From NCBI GenBank assembly GCA_035275405.1, contig DATEMU010000001.1, forward strand, positions 282,493-346,492: a DNA stretch of 64,000 bases, read 5' to 3'. Positions within the stretch are counted from its first letter, which is position 1; the number at the start of each line of letters is the position of its first letter. The position numbers were made by a program, and so were the translations under genes. Source of the stretch: Phycisphaerae bacterium. Lineage in GTDB: Bacteria; Planctomycetota; Phycisphaerae; UBA1845; UTPLA1. The notes beneath the pieces were generated by a model. The model was not told the DNA's origin. It searched no databases and saw nothing but the letters and a program-made list of their open reading frames with translations. Below, piece by piece: positions 35,209 through 44,104 of this stretch.

Positions 35209-38200
35209 ATGTCGACATCGGACGGGGCAACGATATCAGGAGCGGTTTCTCTGCACGGATTGTGGTCCGGAACGGCCTTTCATCTCTTCGGGTTGCACGC
35301 GGAGGAGGCGGCCGATCGATCCGGCATGGCCGTCCGACCGCGAGATCGAGCGCACGGTTCGTCAACGCCCGCGTGGGCGCTTTCCCCCGCGGAACTGCAC
35401 GAAGTCGTCGGTGAGTTATCGCCCGATGGACTGCTTGCGTCCGTCGCCGGAACGTCGGCCCTCGAGCTGTGGTTGCCGTTTGACGAGGAGCGGGAACGAC
35501 CGGTCATGACGGAGGGCGCCGTTCCGGCGAACGCCGTCGTGTTGCGGCGCTGCACCATTCCCGCGATCTCTTATGCGCCGGCGGACGGCGTGGATTTTCT
35601 GACCAGCCTGCCCACGTCGCCCGGTCATGTGTTGAGCGACAGCCTTGCGTATTGGGCGATTCTGGCGCGGTGGTCGCTATCCGTGTTGGCGCGGCAGCAG
35701 TTTTGCCCCGATGCGCTGGAGCAGCCCGACGGGCGTTGCGAAGCGCGCTGGCGGCTCTTCGTGCAGGACCGCGGTGAACTTTCCTGGTTGGAGCGCTTCG
35801 TCGCCGCCATGCCGCCGGTTTGTCGGGCGATCGCACGGCTGGAGGAGCCGCCGGCGGATGCGACGCGGCTGGTGGAGACCTTTCTGGCGGAGACGTGCGA
35901 CGCCCTCGTGCGCCGCGGCTTGGCGGGGGACTCATTTTTTCAACAAATCCACCGGCGGGCCGAGGAGACCGGTGCGTGGGAGCTCGCCTGGCTGTCCGCG
36001 CTCATTGGAGCGCGGCGCGACGTGCAGGCCGAGAGTGATGGGAATTCCACCGGTGCGGATCGCGTTCGCGATTGGTTGGCCCGGGGCGAGGTCGATGCCG
36101 ATGAGCCGGCCCCGGAATTGAGTTTTTCCTTGCACGAGCCGCCGCCGGAGGCAAGCCTGAAGGGCGCCCGCTGGCGGCTGGCGTTCGAGTTGAAATCGGG
36201 GAATGGCGAACTCGTGCCCGACCTGTCGAAGATCCTGGCGGAGCGCGGGGAAGCGGCGGGCCTCCTGGGCAGCCGACTGCTCACGCGGCGGCAGCATCTG
36301 ATGTCGCAATTGCGGCGGGCGGCCGAGATTGTGCCCGAGCTGGGCCGATCGTCCGTTCGAGCCGCCGGCGGCGTCAGCCTGACCACGGCGGAGGCGCACC
36401 TGTTCCTGCGCGAGCGTGCGCCGCTGCTCGCCGCGCAGGGATTCGACGTGACCTTGCCGGAGTGGGCCGAGCAGGGACAGGCCCTCCTCGGGCTGCGGCT
36501 TCACGTTCGACCGCACGTAGACGACGCCGGCGGGACGCGCGATGTTTCGCTCGGCCGGTTGGGGCTCGGCAATCTACTGGACTTCGATTGGCGAATCGCC
36601 ATCGGCGAACAGCAGCTTTCGCTCGACGAATTCGAAGCGCTGGCGGCCGACAAGGCGCCGCTCGTCAAGCTTCATGGCCGCTGGATCGGCCTGGATACGG
36701 ATGCCGCCGAGCGGGCGCTGGATTTCATGCGCCGCCAGGCCGGCAAGCCGATGACGCTCTTGCAGGCGATGCGTCTGGCCGGCGGCGCCGAGGAGATCGA
36801 TGCGGGCCTGCCCATTGTTGGCCTCTCCGGGGCCGAGTGGGTGGATCAGTTCCTGCGGGAGTCGGCGAATGCGGAGATTGAGACGTTTGAGCCGCCGCCG
36901 GATTTCGATGGAACCCTGCGGCCCTATCAACTTCGCGGACTCCACTGGCTGGCGTTTCTCGATCGGCTGGGGATCGGCTCCTGTCTCGCCGACGACATGG
37001 GTCTGGGAAAGACGATCCAGCTCCTGGCCCTTCTGCTCCACGAGCGGCGCGAAGGGCGGACCGTGGGGCCGACGTTGTTGTTTGCGCCCATGTCCGTGGT
37101 CGGAAACTGGGAGAGGGAGATACAGCGATTTGCCCGGTCGCTCAAAGTCCTTGTCCATCACGGGCCCGCGCGAATGACGGGCGACGAGTTTGTCGAGGCA
37201 TCGAATCGCCACGACGTTGTGCTCACCACCTATGGCCTGGCGGGGCGCGAGCTGCGTGACTTATCACGCATTCAGTGGCATCGCATCGCCATGGACGAGG
37301 CGCAGAAGATCAAGAATCCCAGTGCGAACCAGACAATCGCCCTCCGCGCCCTGAAGAGCATGCACCGCGTTGCGCTGACAGGCACCCCCATTGAGAACCA
37401 CCTCTCCGAACTGTGGTCGATCATGGAAATGCTCAATCCCGGCCTGCTCGGAAGCGCGTCGGCCTTTCGCAATCGGTTCGCGGTTCCGATCGAGAAATAC
37501 GGCGATCACAAAAAGTCGGATCAGCTTCGTCAGTTGATCCGGCCGTTCGTCCTGCGGCGGTTGAAGTCGGATCCGACGGTAGCCTGCGACCTTCCGGAGA
37601 AGATGGAGATGCGTGTGTATTGCAATCTCACGCCGGAGCAGGCCGCCCTCTACGAGCGGACGGTCAGCGATACGTTGCGGCAGGTGGATTCGGCGGGCGG
37701 CATTCGGCGGCGCGGCCTGATCCTGGCCGCCCTGACCAAGCTGAAGCAGATCTGCAATCACCCGGCTCACTTTCAGAAGACCAGCGGCCCGTTGGACGGC
37801 CGCAGCGGAAAGTGCGAGCGGCTCGTGGAGATGCTGGAGGAGGTGCTGGAGGAGGGCGACGCGGCGCTGGTGTTCACTCAGTTCAAAGAGATGGGCACGC
37901 TCCTCAAAAAGCTGATGGAAGATCGCCTGCAAACGGAGATTCCCTTCCTCCACGGCGGTACGTCGATGCAGAAGCGCAATGACATGGTCGTCGGGTTCCA
38001 GGACCCGAAGGGGAAAGCCCGCATTTTCCTGCTCTCGCTAAAAGCCGGCGGGTTCGGTCTGAATCTCACCAAGGCCAACCACGTGTTCCATTTCGATCGC
38101 TGGTGGAACCCGGCCGTCGAGGAGCAGGCCGCCGATCGCGCGCACCGCATCGGCCAGTTGCGGCGCGTACAGGTCCACAAGTTCGTCTGCATCGGCACCG

Positions 38201-38349
38201 TCGAGGAGAGGATCGACCGGCTCTTGTCAGAGAAGAGCGCCCTGGCGGATCGGATCGTCGGGAGCGGAGATGAATGGTTGACAGGTTTGTCGACGCAGGA
38301 ATTGCGGACGTACCTGGCTCTATCGGACGATGCGATTGGAGAATCCTGA
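35209..38349 (+). CDS. SNF2-family DNA helicase/ATPase
   Basis: 1046 residues from ATG 35209. Residues 1-570 are the bacterial SNF2-associated region (acidic, Ala/Arg-rich, with LSWLERFVAAMP). The two RecA-like lobes follow: FDGTLRPYQLRGLHWLAFL (Q-motif region), CLADDMGLGKTIQLLALLL (Walker A), ILFAPMSVV-like PTLLFAPMSVVGNWERE, MDEAQKIKNPSAN (DEAQ box), ALTGTPIENHLSELWSI, and in lobe 2 LVFTQFKEMGTLL, LLSLKAGGFGLNLTKANHV and EEQAADRAHRIGQLRRVQVH. It is an ATP-driven dsDNA translocase of the RapA/YwqA type. Role (transcription recycling, repair) unknown. Confidence 0.93.
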   Translation: MSTSDGATISGAVSLHGLWSGTAFHLFGLHAEEAADRSGMAVRPRDRAHGSSTPAWALSPAELHEVVGELSPDGLLASVAGTSALELWLPFDEERERPVMTEGAVPANAVVLRRCTIPAISYAPADGVDFLTSLPTSPGHVLSDSLAYWAILARWSLSVLARQQFCPDALEQPDGRCEARWRLFVQDRGELSWLERFVAAMPPVCRAIARLEEPPADATRLVETFLAETCDALVRRGLAGDSFFQQIHRRAEETGAWELAWLSALIGARRDVQAESDGNSTGADRVRDWLARGEVDADEPAPELSFSLHEPPPEASLKGARWRLAFELKSGNGELVPDLSKILAERGEAAGLLGSRLLTRRQHLMSQLRRAAEIVPELGRSSVRAAGGVSLTTAEAHLFLRERAPLLAAQGFDVTLPEWAEQGQALLGLRLHVRPHVDDAGGTRDVSLGRLGLGNLLDFDWRIAIGEQQLSLDEFEALAADKAPLVKLHGRWIGLDTDAAERALDFMRRQAGKPMTLLQAMRLAGGAEEIDAGLPIVGLSGAEWVDQFLRESANAEIETFEPPPDFDGTLRPYQLRGLHWLAFLDRLGIGSCLADDMGLGKTIQLLALLLHERREGRTVGPTLLFAPMSVVGNWEREIQRFARSLKVLVHHGPARMTGDEFVEASNRHDVVLTTYGLAGRELRDLSRIQWHRIAMDEAQKIKNPSANQTIALRALKSMHRVALTGTPIENHLSELWSIMEMLNPGLLGSASAFRNRFAVPIEKYGDHKKSDQLRQLIRPFVLRRLKSDPTVACDLPEKMEMRVYCNLTPEQAALYERTVSDTLRQVDSAGGIRRRGLILAALTKLKQICNHPAHFQKTSGPLDGRSGKCERLVEMLEEVLEEGDAALVFTQFKEMGTLLKKLMEDRLQTEIPFLHGGTSMQKRNDMVVGFQDPKGKARIFLLSLKAGGFGLNLTKANHVFHFDRWWNPAVEEQAADRAHRIGQLRRVQVHKFVCIGTVEERIDRLLSEKSALADRIVGSGDEWLTGLSTQELRTYLALSDDAIGES

Positions 38350-38350
38350 T

Positions 38351-38632
38351 ATGCCGCGAAAGACAAGAACAGGATTGTCGCCTTCCGCCGACGTCATCCC
38401 GGCGGGCTTGCCGACCGACCCCCGAGGGTTCTGGCGAGCCTCGTCCAATCTCGCGATGCTTCGACCTCCGGACGACGTGGATCGGACCCCGACACTGAAA
38501 CGCTTGGGCCCTTTGCCCTTCTCAGGCAGCGGGTTTCCATTGATGGGTTTTCTGGCGACGCTGTTCGAACATGTTGCCAACTCCGCTCGGGAGGAAGTGA
38601 TGCCGGACGAGCATTCGGCCATCAACGAGTAA
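38351..38632 (+). CDS. Small uncharacterised protein after the SNF2 gene
   Basis: 93 residues; ATG one base after the helicase stop. Proline- and arginine-rich N-terminal half, then LKRLGPLPFSGSGFPLMGFL and ATLFEHVANSAREE. The second half looks like a conserved planctomycete small-protein pattern, but no function is known. Placement suggests co-translation with the helicase. Confidence is moderate because of its small size. Confidence 0.5.
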   Translation: MPRKTRTGLSPSADVIPAGLPTDPRGFWRASSNLAMLRPPDDVDRTPTLKRLGPLPFSGSGFPLMGFLATLFEHVANSAREEVMPDEHSAINE

Positions 38633-38840
38633 CCAAAACGACCAGCGAGTGCCGTCGTTCTGTCATCCGAAAATTTTCCTCGATCGACGAAAAGCGCCTC
38701 GTGAAGCTTTCCCTTGGGCAGTCACGAAACGGCCCGCCGGCAGGTGTTTGGAAACTATTGTCCCTAAAGGAGATTGATGTACGGAAACGGCCAAAATCAC
38801 AGGGCCGATCCGCTTCTCGGACGCCTCGGATCGAGTGGCC

Positions 38841-38899
38841 AAAAAATCTCAAAAAATCTTCGAGTAAGGACTTGACCTTAGGGTTTTATCCTATACGAT
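38841..38899 (+). promoter_or_regulatory. Strong predicted promoter with UP element
   Basis: Two A6 tracts (38841-38846 and 38851-38856) resemble an UP element. TTGACC (38872-38877) is the -35 box and TACGAT (38894-38899), 16 bases on, the best -10 box. Transcription would start near 38905, with no coding sequence following on this strand. Confidence 0.5.
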
Positions 38900-38904
38900 A
38901 TCTT

Positions 38905-38992
38905 CCGGTCCCACTAGAGAGCCTCCTTTCTCTACTCTCCGGCCCGAGAGGTAGGGACCAGGGATCCGCATCACCTGCGGGTCCCTTTTTTT
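38905..38992 (+). ncRNA. Candidate small RNA with anti-Shine-Dalgarno loop
   Basis: About 88 bases lie between a strong promoter and an intrinsic terminator, with no open frame. The first hairpin is TAGAGA (38915-38920)/TCTCTA (38929-38934), with the eight-base loop GCCTCCTT. The CCTCCTTT segment (38922-38929) is identical to the anti-Shine-Dalgarno core at the 3' end of 16S rRNA, so the loop could cover ribosome binding sites of mRNAs. A middle GC-rich element CTCTCC…GAGAGG may form a second stem. No known family was recognised. Confidence 0.5.
38953..38992 (+). terminator. Rho-independent terminator of the candidate small RNA
   Basis: AGGGACC (38953-38959) pairs with GGTCCCT (38980-38986), and seven T residues (38986-38992) follow directly. 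The inner CAGG…CCTG can extend the stem. On the minus strand there is no T-tract, so it serves the plus strand. Confidence 0.75.
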
Positions 38993-39062
38993 GCGCATTG
39001 GTTTTTGAAATCGCATTCCCGCGCGAAAGCCGGCGCGGCTTTTGTTTCCGCGCCCTAATAGC

Positions 39063-39848
39063 TCATCGTCGCCACGACGCAGGATCCTGATTAAAAAACG
39101 ATTCTAGCAGGGCGTACAACGCGCGATGATTCCTGCGGAAGCGCTGCGGCTGCTCGAAGAAGTGTTCCGTCACGACGGCGAAGAACTCGGCGGGATTCTT
39201 GGCGCCGTACGGATCGAAAAAGGTACGCCGCCCCCGCTGATCAGCGGCCACCAACGACTGATACTCGTCAGTCATGACCCGTTTCCATGTGGCACGTTCC
39301 TCGTCCGTTTTCAGCGGCGGCGCCCCGTCGGCCGCACCATCAAGATAATCCAGCGCGTGGGCGAACTCGTGCAGCACGGTATTATGACCATTATCGTTTT
39401 CACTGTAGGGTCCGCCGACGCTGTCCCAGGCCAGCAGCACGGGCCCGCCGCGCCACGTCTCGCCGATCTTGGAAAGGTCGATCTTGTAGCGGCGGCCGTC
39501 CGGCCCAATGGCCTCGATGATCTCGCCGAACTCGCTGGGATACAGGATCACTTCCCGGGTGCGGGGAAACAGACCCAGGTCCGGTCGTTTCAGGACCAGG
39601 AGACACGCGTAGGCAGCCACGACGACCTTCATTTCCGGAGTGACTTCGAGGTCTTGCGACCCCCAAAACTCCTTTTCGTCAAGAAAGGTTTGGACCTGTT
39701 GCGCCAGTGCGGCGCGCTGGGCCGGCAAAAACCGGCGATAAAAAGGAACGTGTTGCCCAAGAAGGCGCGGCCATTCCTTCGGCAGCACCTCATCCGCCAA
39801 TGGCGGCTCAACCGTTTGGCGATTCCACAGCCGTTTCCACCACGACAT
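39063..39848 (-). CDS. mtfA: MtfA-like zinc-dependent peptidase
   Basis: 261 residues from ATG 39848, nine bases after AGAGG; frames beginning earlier lack a ribosome site. MtfA in enteric bacteria binds the glucose-PTS repressor Mlc and is a zinc aminopeptidase. Here: YRRFLPAQRAALAQQVQTFL, an N-terminal basic stretch, VILYPSEFGEIIE, LLAWDSVGGPY, and HNTVLHEFAHALDYLDG with the zinc ligands HExxH. The C-terminal NPAEFFAVVTEHFFEQPQRF has the third metal ligand glutamate. Length and motifs match the family; whether it has a Mlc-like partner is unknown. Confidence 0.85.
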   Translation of the reverse strand: MSWWKRLWNRQTVEPPLADEVLPKEWPRLLGQHVPFYRRFLPAQRAALAQQVQTFLDEKEFWGSQDLEVTPEMKVVVAAYACLLVLKRPDLGLFPRTREVILYPSEFGEIIEAIGPDGRRYKIDLSKIGETWRGGPVLLAWDSVGGPYSENDNGHNTVLHEFAHALDYLDGAADGAPPLKTDEERATWKRVMTDEYQSLVAADQRGRRTFFDPYGAKNPAEFFAVVTEHFFEQPQRFRRNHRALYALLESFFNQDPASWRR

Positions 39849-40080
39849 TTCCAACATCCTCTTCCCGCGGGAACATATTCGTCCAGGATATCGTAGCCTG
39901 ACAACACTGTCATTCGCGCCATCGCCGGAGCGACTACGATGTGAGTGCGGTCCAGCACGCGAGCGATGGGGCGGGAAGTTCGCTTGCCGGTCAGCGAGGA
40001 ATCGGCGACACTGGGGATTCGAAAGCGAGGCAGACCGGCGATGGCAACGCCGTGCAGCCAACGGGCCGAGAGGGTTATCT

Positions 40081-42282
40081 ATGATTGCGAGTTTAATGAA
40101 CCGTTGTGCCGCCGATCGAAAGAACCTCCGCGGGTCGGTCTTCGCCGGCCTTATGGCGGTATTCGCCGTCGCGACCAACGCCGATACGCCGAAAGCGTCG
40201 GAAGCAGGGGGCCTGCGCGAAGAAATGCGGCGGATGATCGAAACCGCCAAGGACCGCGTCTTTCCCGCCCTCGTCAACATCCACGTCGTCACAGTAGACT
40301 ATTGGGACGGCAAGGAGCACAAAGGCAGCGCCGTCGGCAGCGGCACGATCATTTCCAAAGAGGGCTACGTCGTCACGAACCAGCATGTGACGAATAATGG
40401 CAAGAAATTCAAGTGTACCCTGGCCGACAAACAGGAGATTCCCGCGACGCTGGTGGGGGAGGACCCACTCACCGATCTGGCCGTCCTCAAGCTCGATCTG
40501 AAGCAGCTCAAGACCTCGGCGGGAGACCTTCCCGTCGCGGAGTTCGGCAACTCCGATGAGCTTCGCGTGGGGGACCAGGTGATGGCGATGGGCTCGCCGC
40601 TCGCGCTGTCGCGAAGCGTGACGCTGGGCATCGTCTCCAACACGCAGCGCGTCTTCGCGGGTAGGGGCGACGACGATGTGGAGGAAATGGAACTGGAGAG
40701 CGGTCAGCGCACCGGTCTCTTTACTCTCTGGATTCAGCACGATTCGCTGATCCACCCCGGCAACAGCGGCGGGCCGCTCGTCAATATGAAAGGCGAGATC
40801 ATCGGCGTCAACGAGCTGGGCGGCGCGGCCATCGGCTTCGCCATCCCCAGTAACCTCGCGAAATCCGTCGCGGCGGAACTGATCAAAAGCGGCGAGGTCG
40901 CGCGAAGCTGGGTCGGCCTGGCCTTCAAACCCATCGAAAAGACGGGGCTGGATCATGGCGTCCTCGTCAATTCGGTTGTCGACGGCAGCCCGGCTGAAAA
41001 GGCCGGCATCAAGGCGGGCGACGTGATCGTCAGCATCATGAGCGAGCCGGTCACGGTGCGCTTCGCTGAAGAGGTCCCGCCGCTCATGAAGCAAATCGCC
41101 GAGGCCCCGATCGGTTCGGAACTCAAAATCGGCTACGAGCGCGACGGCAAGGCCGGCGAGGCGACGCTTGTCACGATGAAGCTACAAAAGGACCGCGGCG
41201 ACGAGACCGCCCTGCGGGCGTGGGGCATTACGGTCGAAGAAATCACCGAGAAGATGGCCCGCGATTACCGGCTGGACAGCGAGGCGGGCGCCATGGTCAG
41301 CAGCGTCCGCTCCGGCGGCCCTGCACAGCTCGCCGAGCCCTCACTCAATTCCGGCGACGTGATTCGCTCCATCGACGGCAAGGCCATCGACGACCTGGCC
41401 GCCCTGGTCGAGCGCTACAAGCAGATCATGCAATCCACGCCGCTGCCGGAATATCTCCTGATCCAGTTCGACCGGCAGGGCAAAGACCACGTCACCTTGA
41501 TCAAGCCCAAGCCCGAGGAGGACGAAGACCCACCGCGCGAAGTACCCAAGGCCTGGATCGGCATCGCCACGCAGCCGGTCATCGACAAACTGGCCAAGAA
41601 GCTCGGCCTCGGCGATCAACTCGGCTTTCGGGTGACGAGAGTTTACCCCCGGACGCTGGCCGCCGAGTCCAACCTGAAAGTCGGCGACATCATTACCACG
41701 CTGAACGGCCTGAAAATGCAGCCGCGCGGGATGCAGGACGCGGGTCTTTTCGCCCGGGCACTCCGCAAGCTGGAAATCGACGGCAACGCCAAGCTCAAGG
41801 TGATCCGCGAGGGCAAGCCGGTTGAGCTGTCGGTCAAACTGGAACGAACTCGGCTTTCGCCGGAAGAGGCGCGAAAGGATCGCAATCGCGACTTCGAAAT
41901 GACCGTCCGCGAAGTGACCTTCTTCGACCGAGACGAAAACCGCTGGGATGAGAACGTAACCGGCGTGATCGTCGAACAGGTGGAATCGGCCGGCTGGGCA
42001 GGGCTGGGCGGCATCGAATCCGGCGACCTGATACAGCGAATTGGTCAACACCCGATTAGCGGGCTCAAGAGCTATCGCAAGGCGATGAAGGCGGTCACCA
42101 AGGAGCAGCCGCAGCGCGTCGTCGTGCTGCTCTTGCGCGGCGTGCAAACAAGGTTTCAATACCTGGAGCCGGATTGGAAGCCGGTCCTGGACAAGGACAA
42201 GAAGGACGAGGTCGCGAAGGCCGGGGCGGCGGCCAAGGGCGGCTCGGACGGCGGCGACGCCTCAACCGCCGACAAGGAGTAA
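40081..42282 (+). CDS. HtrA-family serine protease with four PDZ-like domains
   Basis: 733 residues; GAGAGGG six bases before ATG. Signal peptide, then a trypsin-like domain to about 265: GYVVTNQHVTNNGKKF (His), DLAVLKLDL (Asp) and LIHPGNSGGPLVNMKGEIIG (Ser). Four PDZ-like domains follow: GVLVNSVVDGSPAEKAGIKA; GAMVSSVRSGGPAQ with SGDVIRSIDG; GFRVTRVYPRTLAAESNLKV; and GVIVEQVESAGWAGLGGIES. Ordinary DegP/DegS have one or two. Likely role: periplasmic quality control or sensing of damaged envelope proteins. Its stop is five bases before the next, related gene. C-terminus is Lys/Asp/Gly-rich. Confidence 0.92.
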   Translation: MIASLMNRCAADRKNLRGSVFAGLMAVFAVATNADTPKASEAGGLREEMRRMIETAKDRVFPALVNIHVVTVDYWDGKEHKGSAVGSGTIISKEGYVVTNQHVTNNGKKFKCTLADKQEIPATLVGEDPLTDLAVLKLDLKQLKTSAGDLPVAEFGNSDELRVGDQVMAMGSPLALSRSVTLGIVSNTQRVFAGRGDDDVEEMELESGQRTGLFTLWIQHDSLIHPGNSGGPLVNMKGEIIGVNELGGAAIGFAIPSNLAKSVAAELIKSGEVARSWVGLAFKPIEKTGLDHGVLVNSVVDGSPAEKAGIKAGDVIVSIMSEPVTVRFAEEVPPLMKQIAEAPIGSELKIGYERDGKAGEATLVTMKLQKDRGDETALRAWGITVEEITEKMARDYRLDSEAGAMVSSVRSGGPAQLAEPSLNSGDVIRSIDGKAIDDLAALVERYKQIMQSTPLPEYLLIQFDRQGKDHVTLIKPKPEEDEDPPREVPKAWIGIATQPVIDKLAKKLGLGDQLGFRVTRVYPRTLAAESNLKVGDIITTLNGLKMQPRGMQDAGLFARALRKLEIDGNAKLKVIREGKPVELSVKLERTRLSPEEARKDRNRDFEMTVREVTFFDRDENRWDENVTGVIVEQVESAGWAGLGGIESGDLIQRIGQHPISGLKSYRKAMKAVTKEQPQRVVVLLLRGVQTRFQYLEPDWKPVLDKDKKDEVAKAGAAAKGGSDGGDASTADKE

Positions 42283-42287
42283 TCTGA

Positions 42288-43190
42288 ATGCTGAATTCGA
42301 AATACGGGCGGGCGTGTCTAGTGGGAATGGTCGGCGCGCTCGCCCTGTGCGGCGGGGCGCGGGCCGACGGGGCGGGCGAATATGCCAAGCTGTTGTTGGA
42401 CACGACCCCGGCCCTCGTGACGGTCAAGTTCGTCCTCAAGATGGAGGGCCAGTTCGGTAAGCGTGAGACCGAGACCGAGATCACCGGCCTGATGGTCGAT
42501 TCCAGCGGCCTTGTGCTATGCGCGAACTCCAAGCTCGGCCTGCCGCGGATCATGCGCAGTCTGGGCAGCGCGACGCCGACGGATATCAAGGTGCTGATCG
42601 GCGACGACACGGAAGGTTTGGAAGCGAAGGTCATGGCCCGCGACACCGAGCTGGACCTCGCCTGGGTCAAGATTAAGGAGCCGGGTGACAAGAAGTTCGC
42701 GGCCCTAGACCTCGGGAAGTCCGCTATGGTGAATCCCGGCGATCGCATCCTCACCCTTCGCAAAATGGCCAAGTTCTTTGACCGCGCGATTACGATCAGC
42801 GAGGGCCGCCTGGCCGGTCGCACCGCCAAGCCCCGCGACCTGCTCGTCCCCGGCGGCGGCATCGACGTCGAGCCCGGTCAGCCGATCTTCACCCCCGACG
42901 GCCGGATCGTCGGCCTCGTGGTCATGCAACTGCCGGACATGGAGGAAATGGAGAGTAACCCCATGGCCTTCATGGGCATGCGCTCGGACATCCTGAACGG
43001 GTTGATCCTCCCGATCGGCGAGGTCGCCAAAGCCACTGCGCGGGCCAAGGAACGGCCGGAGGATGAAGAGGACGACGCCGACGACGACGTAGGCGAGAAA
43101 CCAGCGACAACCCAAAAGGCCGCTACGCCGGATGACGACGAAAAACCCGCCGCTGACAAAAAGTCGGATGACGATGACGACGAAGAATAA
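42288..43190 (+). CDS. Catalytically degenerate HtrA-like protein
   Basis: 300 residues, signal peptide ALALCGGARA. The fold follows the HtrA protease domain of the gene five bases upstream: TPALVTVKFVLK, SSGLVLCANSKLG where the catalytic His motif (TNxH) should be, DLAWVKI with the Asp kept, and GGGIDVEPGQPIFTPDGRIV where GNSGGP should be. Both His and Ser are lost and no PDZ follows. The acidic tail (EDEEDDADDD) is about 60 residues. It is probably a pseudoprotease that binds or regulates the active enzyme. Confidence 0.75.
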   Translation: MLNSKYGRACLVGMVGALALCGGARADGAGEYAKLLLDTTPALVTVKFVLKMEGQFGKRETETEITGLMVDSSGLVLCANSKLGLPRIMRSLGSATPTDIKVLIGDDTEGLEAKVMARDTELDLAWVKIKEPGDKKFAALDLGKSAMVNPGDRILTLRKMAKFFDRAITISEGRLAGRTAKPRDLLVPGGGIDVEPGQPIFTPDGRIVGLVVMQLPDMEEMESNPMAFMGMRSDILNGLILPIGEVAKATARAKERPEDEEDDADDDVGEKPATTQKAATPDDDEKPAADKKSDDDDDEE

Positions 43191-43220
43191 AAGGCCCTGC
43201 GCGAATCCGTAGGCCGATGA

Positions 43221-43277
43221 GTGTGGCACAGGCTAATAGCCTGTGCGAATCACACCGGCTATTAGCCGGTGCCACAC
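43221..43277. repeat. Cruciform-like repeat of two hairpins
   Basis: The outer arms GTGTGGCAC (43221-43229) and GTGCCACAC (43269-43277) pair. Inside are a hairpin built on CACAGGCT/AGCCTGTG (43227-43245) and a second, CACCGGCTATTAGCCGGTG (43253-43271). The second motif recurs at 57934. The MOSC gene ends inside it. Confidence 0.8.
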
Positions 43278-43714
43278 GTCACCACATCCCCCACGCGAAT
43301 CGTTCCCGCCTGCAAGACGCGACCATGCACGCCGCCCCGGCATTCGGGCTTGAGCGCCGCCTTGAGGCCATGGTGCAGCCGATCCATCAAGTCGCAGGGC
43401 TTGGTCTCCCCCTCGATCTTTAGCTGCACGTCGCCGACCGTTATCTCGCGGCCGATCAGATGCCCCAATCGCTCAGCGTCCACCAACACATTCGCCCGCC
43501 GCGTGTACCACGGCAGGTCGGACTCAAGCTCCTTCTGCACCTCGGCCCACTGACCAGCGGCGATCAGCGTGACGCCGCGATAGGCCTGCACCGCCAGATC
43601 GCCATCCAGCCCGCCGTCCACTCGCGCCTCCGCCTCGGCAACTTCGGTCATCTTCCCCTTGTCGCGGCAGCGCAGGGCGATTCCCAACACGCGGCCAATC
43701 TGTTGGTCGGTCAT
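43262..43714 (-). CDS. MOSC-domain protein
   Basis: 150 residues from ATG 43714, seven bases after AGGAG. MOSC domains bind molybdenum cofactor or sulfur carriers in sulfurases and in nitrogenous detoxification. Seen: the opening QQIGRVLGIALRCRDKGKMT, AVQAYRGVTLIAAGQW, RRANVLVDAERLGHLIG, KIEGETKPCDLMDRLHHGL with the persulfide-type cysteine, and GVHGRVLQAGTIRVGD. It is a short stand-alone MOSC protein of the YiiM/'MOSC-only' kind. The stop codon and last residues are read from a dispersed repeat, so the C-terminus may have been altered by it. Confidence 0.82.
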   Translation of the reverse strand: MTDQQIGRVLGIALRCRDKGKMTEVAEAEARVDGGLDGDLAVQAYRGVTLIAAGQWAEVQKELESDLPWYTRRANVLVDAERLGHLIGREITVGDVQLKIEGETKPCDLMDRLHHGLKAALKPECRGGVHGRVLQAGTIRVGDVVTCGTG

Positions 43715-43814
43715 CTTTAGACTCCTGAAGGCGCAAGGTAGTCGTGGCCGTATGAGGGGGCAACCGCCGCTCAACTCGCTTGTAGAACGGCTTCGCCAGA
43801 CCTACAATAGAATC

Positions 43815-44060
43815 ATGATCGGCGAAGAAATCCGTGAAATGCTGGCCCGCGAGCCCTTCCGGCCCTTTCGCATCATCATGTCCAGCGGCGAAAAGTACGT
43901 CATCGACAACCCGGGCTCGGCCATGGCGCTCAAGTCCGAGCTTTTTGTCGCCATGGATGACGGCGAGCGCGTTCGCATCTGCCCCTATCTGCACGTGACC
44001 ACGATCGAATACGTCAACGGCCGCGCGTCTCGCTTGCGCCGCCGCAAGCGCCGACGGTAA
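43815..44060 (+). CDS. Small basic protein of the 'EPFRPF' type
   Basis: 81 residues from ATG 43815. The N-terminus EEIREMLAREPFRPFRIIMS followed by YVIDNPGSAMALKSELFVAM is a pattern seen in many short planctomycete proteins of unknown function. The C-terminus is a strongly basic run of Arg/Lys, suggesting nucleic-acid or ribosome contact. No partner can be named. Confidence 0.65.
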   Translation: MIGEEIREMLAREPFRPFRIIMSSGEKYVIDNPGSAMALKSELFVAMDDGERVRICPYLHVTTIEYVNGRASRLRRRKRRR

Positions 44061-44104
44061 TTCACGTTTATGTCCCCGGCGCGTTCTGCCGCTAGGAGTA
44101 TGAC

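Noticed and set aside
39857..40292. Longer N-terminus for the MtfA-like protein
   Set aside because: The added 140 residues show no family match and no ribosome site; ATG 39848 fits the family start.
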